From Halolamina sp. CBA1230 (GTDB lineage Archaea > Halobacteriota > Halobacteria > Halobacteriales > Haloferacaceae), in contig NZ_CP054589.1 of NCBI RefSeq assembly GCF_002025255.2, positions 62,001-126,000 on the forward strand: a DNA stretch of 64,000 nt. The letters are read 5' to 3'. The translations under genes were made by a program, and so were the position numbers. Below the pieces are notes generated by a model, which was not told the origin of the DNA, searched no databases, and saw only the letters and a list, made by a program, of their open reading frames with translations. Shown here piece by piece: positions 40,995 to 48,696 of this stretch (the stretch's first letter is position 1; every line of letters begins with the position of its first letter).

Positions 40995-42143
40995 ATGCCA
41001 TATCTTGGAGTTCTAAACGGAACACGGGTAATCCCACCACAAGTAGCCGACGGCACGACCGTTACTTGTCCTGCGTGTGACCAACCGATGGCCGTTGTAC
41101 GGTCTCATGAACGAGGTTCTGCTTTCATCTCTCGTCATTTTCGGCACCACGAACAGGAGGGTCGTTCTGAGATGGGCCAAACTGCAGGTCAGGCAACCTT
41201 TGCTGATCTTGTAGATGTTGGCGAGTGCCCTGGTGAATCGGACGAGCATATGAAAATGAAGTCGATTGCGTATGCTCGACTGGAACACGATTTCCCGGAT
41301 GCGACAGTTGAGCTGGAATCCGGTATCGACGGCCGAATTACGGATGTCTTGCTCACATTCGACACTCCCCGAGAGCCCTATGGAAAAGGTATCGCGATTG
41401 AGGCTCAGTATCGGAATCAGGGCAAAGATATTGAGGCAGTTACTGACCACTATCTACAGCGTGACTATAGCGTTGCGTGGCTCGATGAGGACGATTTCTC
41501 AGAGTACGATGTTGATCTCTCCGGAATACTGTCCGTCTGGCCCTATGCGCTTCCGTCGCGGTCTAATATGGAGGGGTACCCGGAAGTTATCAGATGGCTC
41601 TGGCAAGAGAAATCGCCCTCTGTTTCGGTAGAGATCCCTATACCCGGAGAGTATTGGGCTTCGTTCGATAAGTCGGATGAATGGGTGACTGTCGGTCAAC
41701 AAGATCTCCGCCGGAAGGGACGCGCTTGGGCGACTGTTTCTCGCTCACCAACGGGTCAGCTTACTCTTCAGCTCGGAAAGAAGGACTGGGGCTGGGATAG
41801 CGATACCCACCGTGTCACCGTTCAACTTGAAGATTCGGATACCCAGGAACTCCGATCATTCACTGATAACTTGGAACGGCTAGCGTTTGGACCAGATCGC
41901 CCGAGTGAGGAAGATCGTGAACGCCCTTGGCATGATTTGACGACCGCTTGGTTCGCTGGCTCTCCTCGTGTTACCTCTTGGCTCTCAGCTTCCCTCTCCC
42001 CCGATGACGACGTAGTCCTCTCGTTAGGAAAGAAACATCCCAAGGAGACTGACCGAGTTAGTGTCCAGATCGACGAAACTGCGACTCAGGCTCTAAATGA
42101 CCTCACTGATCTCCTTGAGAGGGCTTTCGAATTGGAAGCTTGA
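40995..42143 (+). CDS. CoiA-like nuclease-domain protein
   Basis: The gene encodes 382 residues. A Cys pair at the N-terminus (CPACDQPM) is followed by HFRHHEQ. The CoiA-like PD-(D/E)XK core then reads SDEHMKMKSIAYARLEHDF, ELESGIDGRITDVLLTF (Asp) and KGIAIEAQYRNQGKDIEAVT, where E-x-Q replaces E-x-K as in the CoiA family. The chain ends with two similar segments (RAWATVSRSPTGQLTLQLGK; TSWLSASLSPDDDVVLSLGK). CoiA relatives act in DNA uptake or defence. At the edge of this island a defence role is likely. Confidence 0.7.
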   Translation: MPYLGVLNGTRVIPPQVADGTTVTCPACDQPMAVVRSHERGSAFISRHFRHHEQEGRSEMGQTAGQATFADLVDVGECPGESDEHMKMKSIAYARLEHDFPDATVELESGIDGRITDVLLTFDTPREPYGKGIAIEAQYRNQGKDIEAVTDHYLQRDYSVAWLDEDDFSEYDVDLSGILSVWPYALPSRSNMEGYPEVIRWLWQEKSPSVSVEIPIPGEYWASFDKSDEWVTVGQQDLRRKGRAWATVSRSPTGQLTLQLGKKDWGWDSDTHRVTVQLEDSDTQELRSFTDNLERLAFGPDRPSEEDRERPWHDLTTAWFAGSPRVTSWLSASLSPDDDVVLSLGKKHPKETDRVSVQIDETATQALNDLTDLLERAFELEA

Positions 42144-42149
42144 TTGCGG

Positions 42150-43916
42150 TCAGAACGGTTGGTTCTCGAGGATGTGTTCCATAATGAGTTGCTCCCGAGC
42201 ATCAACGAATTCCTCAAAGGTCATTTCCTTGGCGCCCTCTGGGATATGGTGAGTCTGCTTGTAGTCGTCCGTTCGGGAGTTCATCCAGTCCTCGAAGTCG
42301 TCATCGGATTTCATCTTGTTCGTCTTGTCAATCAGCAGCTGGAGGTTCCCTACTCGGTCGGCGTCTGCCTCCTCCGGGAGGACCGATTTCGGGATAATGT
42401 GGTCGATATCGTAGTCCTTGCCCCGGGCCGGTTCATCGGGATAGTGCGACAGCTGGAGGAGGAACTCGATGTCGCGTTTGCCGTATTGGAGTTCCTCGAA
42501 CAGCGTGGTCAGCTTTTCTTCGGTGAAACGGAGAGAGGTCCCGTAACTGGACGCCACTTCATCACTGATCCGCTCAAGTGGGAACTCCGAGCTCTCTTCT
42601 TCGCGGATAACGTCCCGGACGAGTTCGGCGATCTGGTTCGATGATTGGCTCGTGAACCCGTTGAGTCGAGCCGCACAGATGTAGTAGAGAATGTCTCGGC
42701 GCCGGCCGCGACCCTTGATGGAAGTCGAATCGAGTGAGGGGTTCTCGTTCTGGTAGAGGTAGTAGGCGATCGGCGTGTAGAGGGCGGGACTGAGGATGTA
42801 GGTCACCGTTGGATAGTAGCTGTTCAGGAGTTCCGCGAGTTGCTCCATCGTGTTCGGGAACGTATCTGAAAGCCAGATCTCCTTTAGATTCCGCAGCAAG
42901 TCAAGTGTGTAGTTGTCGAACCGATACTGGATCTCGTTGCCGTTGATCGCGAGCAGTACCTTCTGGACGTGCTTTGTAGCAAAAGGAGCGTTCCCACCGT
43001 CGATGATCCCGTTCAGTTCGTCGACCATCGAGTGAACCTCGTCACGGGCGTTGATTTCCGGCGGCTCCTGTTGCCAGCTACTGGTCATCAAGGAGAGGAG
43101 GATTTCGGCCCGATTCGGCGTCACACCTCCTTGATTGATCCGAACGAAGACGTCGCGGACACGGGTGATGTCGTTCTCGTCTTCGGTGAAGAAGTGGAGC
43201 TTCTCGTCCTTGTGGACCGCTCGATAGAGGTCCTCGAAATTACGCTGAGCGTTGAGAATCAGACTATCTGAATTCTCTACCTCGGGGTGTTCTCCGATTA
43301 GCTCTTGAATTTCGCTCTCGATCTCTTGGCGTTCTGCATAGAAATCGTCGTTGTCCGAGATGGACATAATCCGGTTGACCGGATACCAATAGGCATTCGC
43401 AGTCGCCGACTGCTCGGATCGGAAGGAGAAATCGTACTTATTGCCGAGTTCCGAGTCCGCTGTCTGCGGGTCCGAGAGGAGGTTGAGATAGAGGCGTTTC
43501 TGGACCCACGAGCTGGCCTTGTTTCGGGGATGATTGTGTTTCCGCTCGTAGAAGGAGCCGGTGAGGCCGATATTGAGCGCGGTTAGCCGCTGCTGGCCGT
43601 CGAGAACCAGCTTTACTGGTGAAGGGAGTGGATCTTCGGAATTGTGCGGGGGGTTGCGATGGGTCGGGGTTGTGAGTGATTGCGGAAAGTTTGGTTCGTC
43701 GACGTAGTGGGTGACGAAGCGATATTTGGGCTGAGCTTGGGCTTCCTCCGCGGAGAGATTCCACTGGAGGAGCGCTCCGATTGGATAGTCTCTCAGGAGT
43801 GAATCGAATAGATCGACGATATCGCTGGTTTCCCAGACGAATTCGCGCTGAATCGCAGGCAAGAGATATGAGTAATTGATATTTTCTACGACCTCAGCGA
43901 TCCGCTTGGTTTCCAT
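42150..43916 (-). CDS. GmrSD-like DUF262/DUF1524 nuclease
   Basis: The gene encodes 588 residues. An N-terminal DUF262 (ParB-like) domain shows FVWETSDIVDLFDSLLRDYP and the signature LVLDGQQRLTALNI (about 110). The C-terminal DUF1524 HNH domain reads KDYDIDHIIPKSVLPEEADA and NLQLLIDKTNKMKSDDDFED. The fused order matches single-chain GmrSD (type IV restriction against glucosylated or otherwise modified cytosine) and BrxU-type enzymes. The NTP-dependent cleavage of modified phage DNA is family knowledge. The gene is convergent with the CoiA-like gene, 6 nt apart. Confidence 0.8.
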   Translation of the reverse strand: METKRIAEVVENINYSYLLPAIQREFVWETSDIVDLFDSLLRDYPIGALLQWNLSAEEAQAQPKYRFVTHYVDEPNFPQSLTTPTHRNPPHNSEDPLPSPVKLVLDGQQRLTALNIGLTGSFYERKHNHPRNKASSWVQKRLYLNLLSDPQTADSELGNKYDFSFRSEQSATANAYWYPVNRIMSISDNDDFYAERQEIESEIQELIGEHPEVENSDSLILNAQRNFEDLYRAVHKDEKLHFFTEDENDITRVRDVFVRINQGGVTPNRAEILLSLMTSSWQQEPPEINARDEVHSMVDELNGIIDGGNAPFATKHVQKVLLAINGNEIQYRFDNYTLDLLRNLKEIWLSDTFPNTMEQLAELLNSYYPTVTYILSPALYTPIAYYLYQNENPSLDSTSIKGRGRRRDILYYICAARLNGFTSQSSNQIAELVRDVIREEESSEFPLERISDEVASSYGTSLRFTEEKLTTLFEELQYGKRDIEFLLQLSHYPDEPARGKDYDIDHIIPKSVLPEEADADRVGNLQLLIDKTNKMKSDDDFEDWMNSRTDDYKQTHHIPEGAKEMTFEEFVDAREQLIMEHILENQPF

Positions 43917-44018
43917 ATCCGATTTTGTTGCGTGCTTGTTTTATATAAGTCTGCTATCCCCTCACCGGCCCATTTATGAATCTATACTCATTTCTTGTAC
44001 ACAACCTTCGGAGTCCTG

Positions 44019-44243
44019 ATGACGAAACGATTCGATACTGGGGACCGCGTTCGAATCGATATTCCGGATGAGACTGATCCGGACCATGATCGTCTTCACG
44101 GCTGTCGTGGCACTGTCGTCAATATCATCTCAGACGATGCGGGAGCTGTGACCGATGATGAACGGGAGGGGTATCTCTTTCGCGTTGAATTGGAAGATGG
44201 CGAAACTGTCGACGTGCGCTGGCGTGATCTCCGGCCTGTTTGA
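44019..44243 (+). CDS. small SH3/KOW-like protein
   Basis: The gene encodes 74 residues, MTKRFDTGDRVRIDIPDETD, then LHGCRGTVVNIISDDAG and YLFRVELEDGETVDVRWRDL. This is a small beta-barrel of the KOW/L21e-like kind: a basic start, GxxGxV and a C-terminal strand. It precedes the restriction-like operon by 90 nt but has its own spacing. It probably binds nucleic acid or protein; the role is unknown. The ATG at 43995 is an alternative start. Confidence 0.55.
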   Translation: MTKRFDTGDRVRIDIPDETDPDHDRLHGCRGTVVNIISDDAGAVTDDEREGYLFRVELEDGETVDVRWRDLRPV

Positions 44244-44283
44244 CGTGACTTCGATGCTGCTAATCGTATCAGCCGAGACGGGA

Positions 44284-44306
44284 TAGTCTAAGTAAAGACT
44301 ATATAA
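44284..44306 (+). promoter_or_regulatory. promoter and operator of the four-gene defence operon
   Basis: The inverted repeat TAGTCT-AAGTAA-AGACTA (44284-44301) runs straight into TATATAA (44300-44306), a TATA box about 30 nt upstream of the ATG at 44335. That fits a leaderless transcript. The repeat overlaps the place where BRE and TATA are bound, so a repressor there, perhaps the AbrB-like first gene product, would block transcription. Confidence 0.6.
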
Positions 44307-44334
44307 TGGCGGTCAGTTGAGCAAAGCATCGCGA

Positions 44335-44526
44335 ATGACTCGAAAGACAATCGCCCGGAATTCAGGCAATTCCGGGCGGGTGAACATCTCGGGTTCTGAG
44401 CTCGATATGCTCGAAGCCGGGATCGGCGACGATGTCGACGTCGACGTTGCCGATACGAAGGAAGTCGCTCACGCTATCATCGACAGCAAGGACACGGATC
44501 AGTTCCTCATCGTCACTCCACTATAA
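44335..44526 (+). CDS. AbrB/SpoVT-like DNA-binding protein
   Basis: The gene encodes 63 residues starting MTRKTIARNSGNSGRVNISG, then SELDMLEAGIGDDVDVDVAD and a C-terminal strand DQFLIVTPL. The swapped-hairpin AbrB fold is suggested by the GRVNIS...AGIGDDV pattern. It stands 3 nt before the large methyltransferase gene, so it is the first gene of the operon and a likely autoregulator. A TTG start at 44317 would add six residues. Similar AbrB-like proteins occur as antitoxins and in front of TnpB genes. Confidence 0.65.
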   Translation: MTRKTIARNSGNSGRVNISGSELDMLEAGIGDDVDVDVADTKEVAHAIIDSKDTDQFLIVTPL

Positions 44527-44529
44527 CGT

Positions 44530-47500
44530 ATGCAAACGGCACTCACCTACCGGACGAATCGCGACCTGTTCTCGAACTACTACCTGGATGAGCACCTCCC
44601 CGAGACCGAGGCGTGGGACGAGCTTAGCGACGACGAACTCCGCGAGGCGAAAGCGGACATCATGGACCTATGGGAGCGCGAAAAGGGCACGGCTCCCAAG
44701 CGTAACGAGTCCCAGCTCGAGGAGAAGTTTATCCGGCCGATGTTCCGGAAGCTGGGCATTCCCTTCGAGGTTGAGGAGAGCACCAGCCGGACCCAACGGC
44801 GGCCCGACTACGGCTTCTTCGAGTCCGAGGACGCTGCACGCGGCGCGTTCGAGCGCCGCGAGGAAGGAGGCGATTTCTACAAGGACGCCGTCGCCGTCGC
44901 GGACGCCAAGCGCTGGGGTCGTCCGCTCGACACCCGTGGGAGTGGGGAACACGAGCGGGACTTCGAGAACCCGAGCTACCAGATTCACGTCTATCTGCAG
45001 GAGACGCCGGCGCGGTGGGCCGTCCTCACTGACGGGAAGAAGTGGCGGCTCTACTACGGCCCGACGAGCCACCGCCTCGACTCCTACTACGAGATCGACT
45101 TGCCGACCGTTCTCGAAAAGGGCGATCTTGAGGATTTCAAATACTTCTACCTCTTCTTCAGGCACGGCGCATTCCTCGAGGACTCCAGCGGCGAGTGCTT
45201 CCTCGACGAAGTCTACGATGAGTCCAACGTCTTCGCCCAGGAGTTGGGAGAAGACCTCCAGGACAACATCTACGAGGCGATCAAGGTGCTCTCGGAGGGA
45301 TTCATGCAGTACCCGGACAACGACCTCTCCGAAGAGGATCTCGACCTCATTCACGACAGTTCGCTCATCTACCTCTACCGGCTCATCTTCGTGCTTTACG
45401 CAGAGAGTGAGGGTCGTGACCTGCTCGACACGAACAACGAGATCTACGAGGAATCCTACAGTCTGAATACACTCAAGCAGGACGTCGCTGAAGAACTCGA
45501 CAGCCCGAATCCGAAGTATCGCGATTGGCAGGACAACCTCTGGGACCGACTGGACGAGCTGTTCAAACTCATCGACCAGGGTAGCAAGTCCCGCGGTATC
45601 CCGGAGGAGGATCTCTACATCCCGGCGTACAACGGCGGGCTGTTCAGAACTGATCCGGACGAGGACGATAGCGTCGAAGCCCGGTTCCTCGCGAACCACC
45701 AGGTCGGGGACGCCTATCTCGCGGAGGTCATCGAACTGCTCACTCGGAGTCAGAACGGCAACGGCGGCGGGAAGATATTTGTCGACTACTCGTCGCTGGA
45801 CGTCCGCCACCTCGGGAGCATCTACGAGGGGCTTCTCGAGTATCAGCTCGACGTCGCCGACGAACCACTCGGGCTGGAGGACGGTGAGTACGTCCCCGCC
45901 GGCGAGGGTGATGAGGTGATCGTTGAGGAGGGCGAGGTCCACCTTACGACTGGCTCTGGCGAGCGGAAATCTACGGGATCGTACTACACGCCGGAATACG
46001 TCGTTGAATATATCGTGGAGGAGACGTTGGAGCCGCTGGTCGAAGACATCAGAGAGGATCTCGCAGGGCAGACTGCACATGGCGAGGGGGGCTTTGCCGA
46101 AGAGTTCGCCGACCGGATCTTCGAACTCAAGATTCTTGATCCGGCAATGGGGAGTGGTCACTTCCTGACAAGTGCGATCGACTATCTTGCCCGTGAAATA
46201 ATCGACGCTCAGGAGAAGCAGGCCGCACAGGAAGGCATCGAGACGGTCGATGAGCAGCGGGACATTAATTGGGCGCGCCGGCAGGTCGCCCAGCGGTGTA
46301 TCTACGGCGTGGATCTGAATCCGCTGGCGGTCGAACTGGCGAAGGTGTCGCTGTGGCTTCGGACACTCGCCGCCGAGCAACCGCTGGCATTCCTCGACCA
46401 CCATCTCAAGACGGGAAACTCGCTGGTTGGCAGCGACATCGAGACGGTCCTTGACAACGGCGACCCCGACAACGGAACTGAAGAAGGTCAGCTAACCCTG
46501 CAAGAATCGTTCGACCGCACGCGCCGGCAGGCCTTAGAGCACGTCACGGACCAGTTCGAGGACCTGCTCGCTATCGACAACGAAACACTAGACGACATCA
46601 AGGAGATGGAGGCCGTCTACGATGAAGTGCGCAAAGATCCGCTGTACCAGCACCTCATCGCTATGGCGAACGTCCACACCGCCGGGCAGTTTGGACTAGA
46701 CGTGCCCGAAGACGCATACGAACGCATGGCCGAGGCCCTTCGGGACGACTCTTGGGCGGACATCGAAGGGCAGGACTGGTACAAGTCGGCGCAGGCGATG
46801 GCCGAGGACCAGCGATTCTTCCATTGGGAACTTGAGTTCCCGATTGCGTTCTATGAGCAGGACGGCGAGCGGAAGGAAGACAGTGGGTTCGATGCAGTAA
46901 TTGGAAATCCACCGTATGTGCGGATGGAAGAATTCAAAGAATTAAAGAACTATCTAAGCCAGGAGTACACGACTCACGCAGCCCGTACTGACCTGTATAT
47001 TTATTTCATCGAGCGGTCAACTTCGGACCTCCTTCGTGAAGACGGGGAATATGGAGCAATTATTTCCAACAAGTTCCTTCGAGCAAACTACGGTGCTTCT
47101 GTCCGCTCGCTGCTTGCGAATGGGACGAACATCCGCGAGATCACGGACTTCGGCGGACTCCCCGTATTCCCAGACGCAACCGTGCGCTCGGCAATCTTGC
47201 TAGCCAGAAATACAGAACCAGATGGGACCCCACCTCGCTATGTTCCCGTTGAGTCTCTCGACTTCGACTCGCTGCCTGCTGAGGTGGAACGATCCGGGTT
47301 TGAGGCGGACCCTGACGGCGTTCAGGGGGAAGAATGGCGATTAGTGAATAGAAAAGTCTCTGATGTAATTGGTAAATTGGAGAGCAAGGGTAAACCTCTA
47401 AAACAAGTCCTCCAAAGTGAGGACATTTGTCGCGGTGTTGTCACTGGTCGTAATGCTGCTTTCTTTATCAACGAGGAGAAACGAGACGAACTAGTCAACC

Positions 47501-48696
47501 AAGATCCGCAGAGTAGGGAGGTGATTAAGCCGATGATCAGAGGAGAGGATATTGGTCAATATCACATTCAGAAGCAAGGCCGTTATATGCTATATATGCC
47601 TCACGGCGTCGATATTGATAGATACCCTGCTGTCGAGGAGCATCTCCGCCAGTACAAGGAGGAACTGGAGGGAAGGGCTACAGAGCAGGCATGGTACGAG
47701 TTGCAGCAGCCTCAAGAGGAGTATGTCGAATATTTTGATGGTCCAAAGATACTTTATCCTGAGATAGCGCCAGAGATGCGATTCGCGTACGATGAGGGTC
47801 CACTCTACCCGAATAATAAGTGCTTCTTCCTGCCGACAGAACGGTTCTCACTGATGGCTCTCCTCAATAGCACCCTGTCTGCCTTCTATCTACGGCAGAT
47901 ACTCGCCAAGTTAGAGGGTGTCTCTGGCGATGATGTCTACTATGAGTTTAGGCGCCAGTACATGAAGCGACTCCCCGTCTGTGAAGGGATAGACGAGGTT
48001 CACGAAGAGACAGGCAAGTCGCTGTCGGAACTGGCTGATAAGATGATGCAACTACGCGACGAGCGACAATCTCTCAATCTCTCGCTCTTGGACTACCTCG
48101 GGATCTCGAGCGGTGACCTGCCGAATTCAAAGGCGGGCGAGTCACTGGAGGGTCTGCAGATGCCAGTTGCGGGCGTCGCGGATACGCCGCTGACCGAAAC
48201 CACAGTGGAGTACGACAGCCTGCGAATCGAGGGCGTATCCTTCAAGGACGATGGCGGGCGTGTGGTGCTGTCGGTAAGCATCAGCTACAAGCCCGACAAG
48301 GACGACCCGCGAGAGACCGACAGCTACGGACGACTCGCCGAGTCAGAGTTCGAGCGCTACGATGCGATGGCCTTTGTCGGCTTCTCGGAGGCCGAGGAGA
48401 CGCTCCTTCGTGAGTTTGTCCCCGTTGCCGTTGAGGAGGGTGGCGGCTTCGCGGGCTTCCGGCAGGGTGCGACTAAGACGAACTCACCGTTAGATCGACT
48501 GAAAAACCTGACGCTCCCTGACTTCGACGAGGTTCAAACTGGGCTGGAGCAGTATATTGAGGTGCGTGAGCGTGCCGACGAGCTGGAGGAGAAAATCGAG
48601 AAGACCAACCAGCTCATCGATAAAATCGTCTACGACCTCTACGGACTGACCGACGAGGAAATCGAAATCGTCGAATCGGCAGTCCAGGATGACTGA
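44530..48696 (+). CDS. nuclease-N6-adenine methyltransferase (type IIG/DrmMI/PglX-like)
   Basis: The gene encodes 1388 residues. The N-terminal part (about 50-180) has RRPDYGFF and VAVADAKRWGRPLD, a possible D...DxK nuclease-like core as in Eco57I-type enzymes. The methyltransferase domain has motif I LDPAMGSGHFL (about 536), a later GVDLNPLAVELAKVSLWL (about 590) and motif IV VIGNPPYVRMEE (about 793), typical of adenine methylases. The remainder (about 820-1250) should hold target recognition and a C-terminal coiled coil (DELEEKIEKTNQLIDKIVYD). Base composition drops within about 46880-47960. Overlap with the helicase gene (8 nt) shows coupling. Confidence 0.85.
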   Translation: MQTALTYRTNRDLFSNYYLDEHLPETEAWDELSDDELREAKADIMDLWEREKGTAPKRNESQLEEKFIRPMFRKLGIPFEVEESTSRTQRRPDYGFFESEDAARGAFERREEGGDFYKDAVAVADAKRWGRPLDTRGSGEHERDFENPSYQIHVYLQETPARWAVLTDGKKWRLYYGPTSHRLDSYYEIDLPTVLEKGDLEDFKYFYLFFRHGAFLEDSSGECFLDEVYDESNVFAQELGEDLQDNIYEAIKVLSEGFMQYPDNDLSEEDLDLIHDSSLIYLYRLIFVLYAESEGRDLLDTNNEIYEESYSLNTLKQDVAEELDSPNPKYRDWQDNLWDRLDELFKLIDQGSKSRGIPEEDLYIPAYNGGLFRTDPDEDDSVEARFLANHQVGDAYLAEVIELLTRSQNGNGGGKIFVDYSSLDVRHLGSIYEGLLEYQLDVADEPLGLEDGEYVPAGEGDEVIVEEGEVHLTTGSGERKSTGSYYTPEYVVEYIVEETLEPLVEDIREDLAGQTAHGEGGFAEEFADRIFELKILDPAMGSGHFLTSAIDYLAREIIDAQEKQAAQEGIETVDEQRDINWARRQVAQRCIYGVDLNPLAVELAKVSLWLRTLAAEQPLAFLDHHLKTGNSLVGSDIETVLDNGDPDNGTEEGQLTLQESFDRTRRQALEHVTDQFEDLLAIDNETLDDIKEMEAVYDEVRKDPLYQHLIAMANVHTAGQFGLDVPEDAYERMAEALRDDSWADIEGQDWYKSAQAMAEDQRFFHWELEFPIAFYEQDGERKEDSGFDAVIGNPPYVRMEEFKELKNYLSQEYTTHAARTDLYIYFIERSTSDLLREDGEYGAIISNKFLRANYGASVRSLLANGTNIREITDFGGLPVFPDATVRSAILLARNTEPDGTPPRYVPVESLDFDSLPAEVERSGFEADPDGVQGEEWRLVNRKVSDVIGKLESKGKPLKQVLQSEDICRGVVTGRNAAFFINEEKRDELVNQDPQSREVIKPMIRGEDIGQYHIQKQGRYMLYMPHGVDIDRYPAVEEHLRQYKEELEGRATEQAWYELQQPQEEYVEYFDGPKILYPEIAPEMRFAYDEGPLYPNNKCFFLPTERFSLMALLNSTLSAFYLRQILAKLEGVSGDDVYYEFRRQYMKRLPVCEGIDEVHEETGKSLSELADKMMQLRDERQSLNLSLLDYLGISSGDLPNSKAGESLEGLQMPVAGVADTPLTETTVEYDSLRIEGVSFKDDGGRVVLSVSISYKPDKDDPRETDSYGRLAESEFERYDAMAFVGFSEAEETLLREFVPVAVEEGGGFAGFRQGATKTNSPLDRLKNLTLPDFDEVQTGLEQYIEVRERADELEEKIEKTNQLIDKIVYDLYGLTDEEIEIVESAVQDD

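Noticed and set aside
44668-46404. 578-residue open frame on the minus strand opposite the methyltransferase gene
   Set aside because: It is a shadow of the high-GC coding strand; the + strand has clear methylase motifs and the shadow has none.
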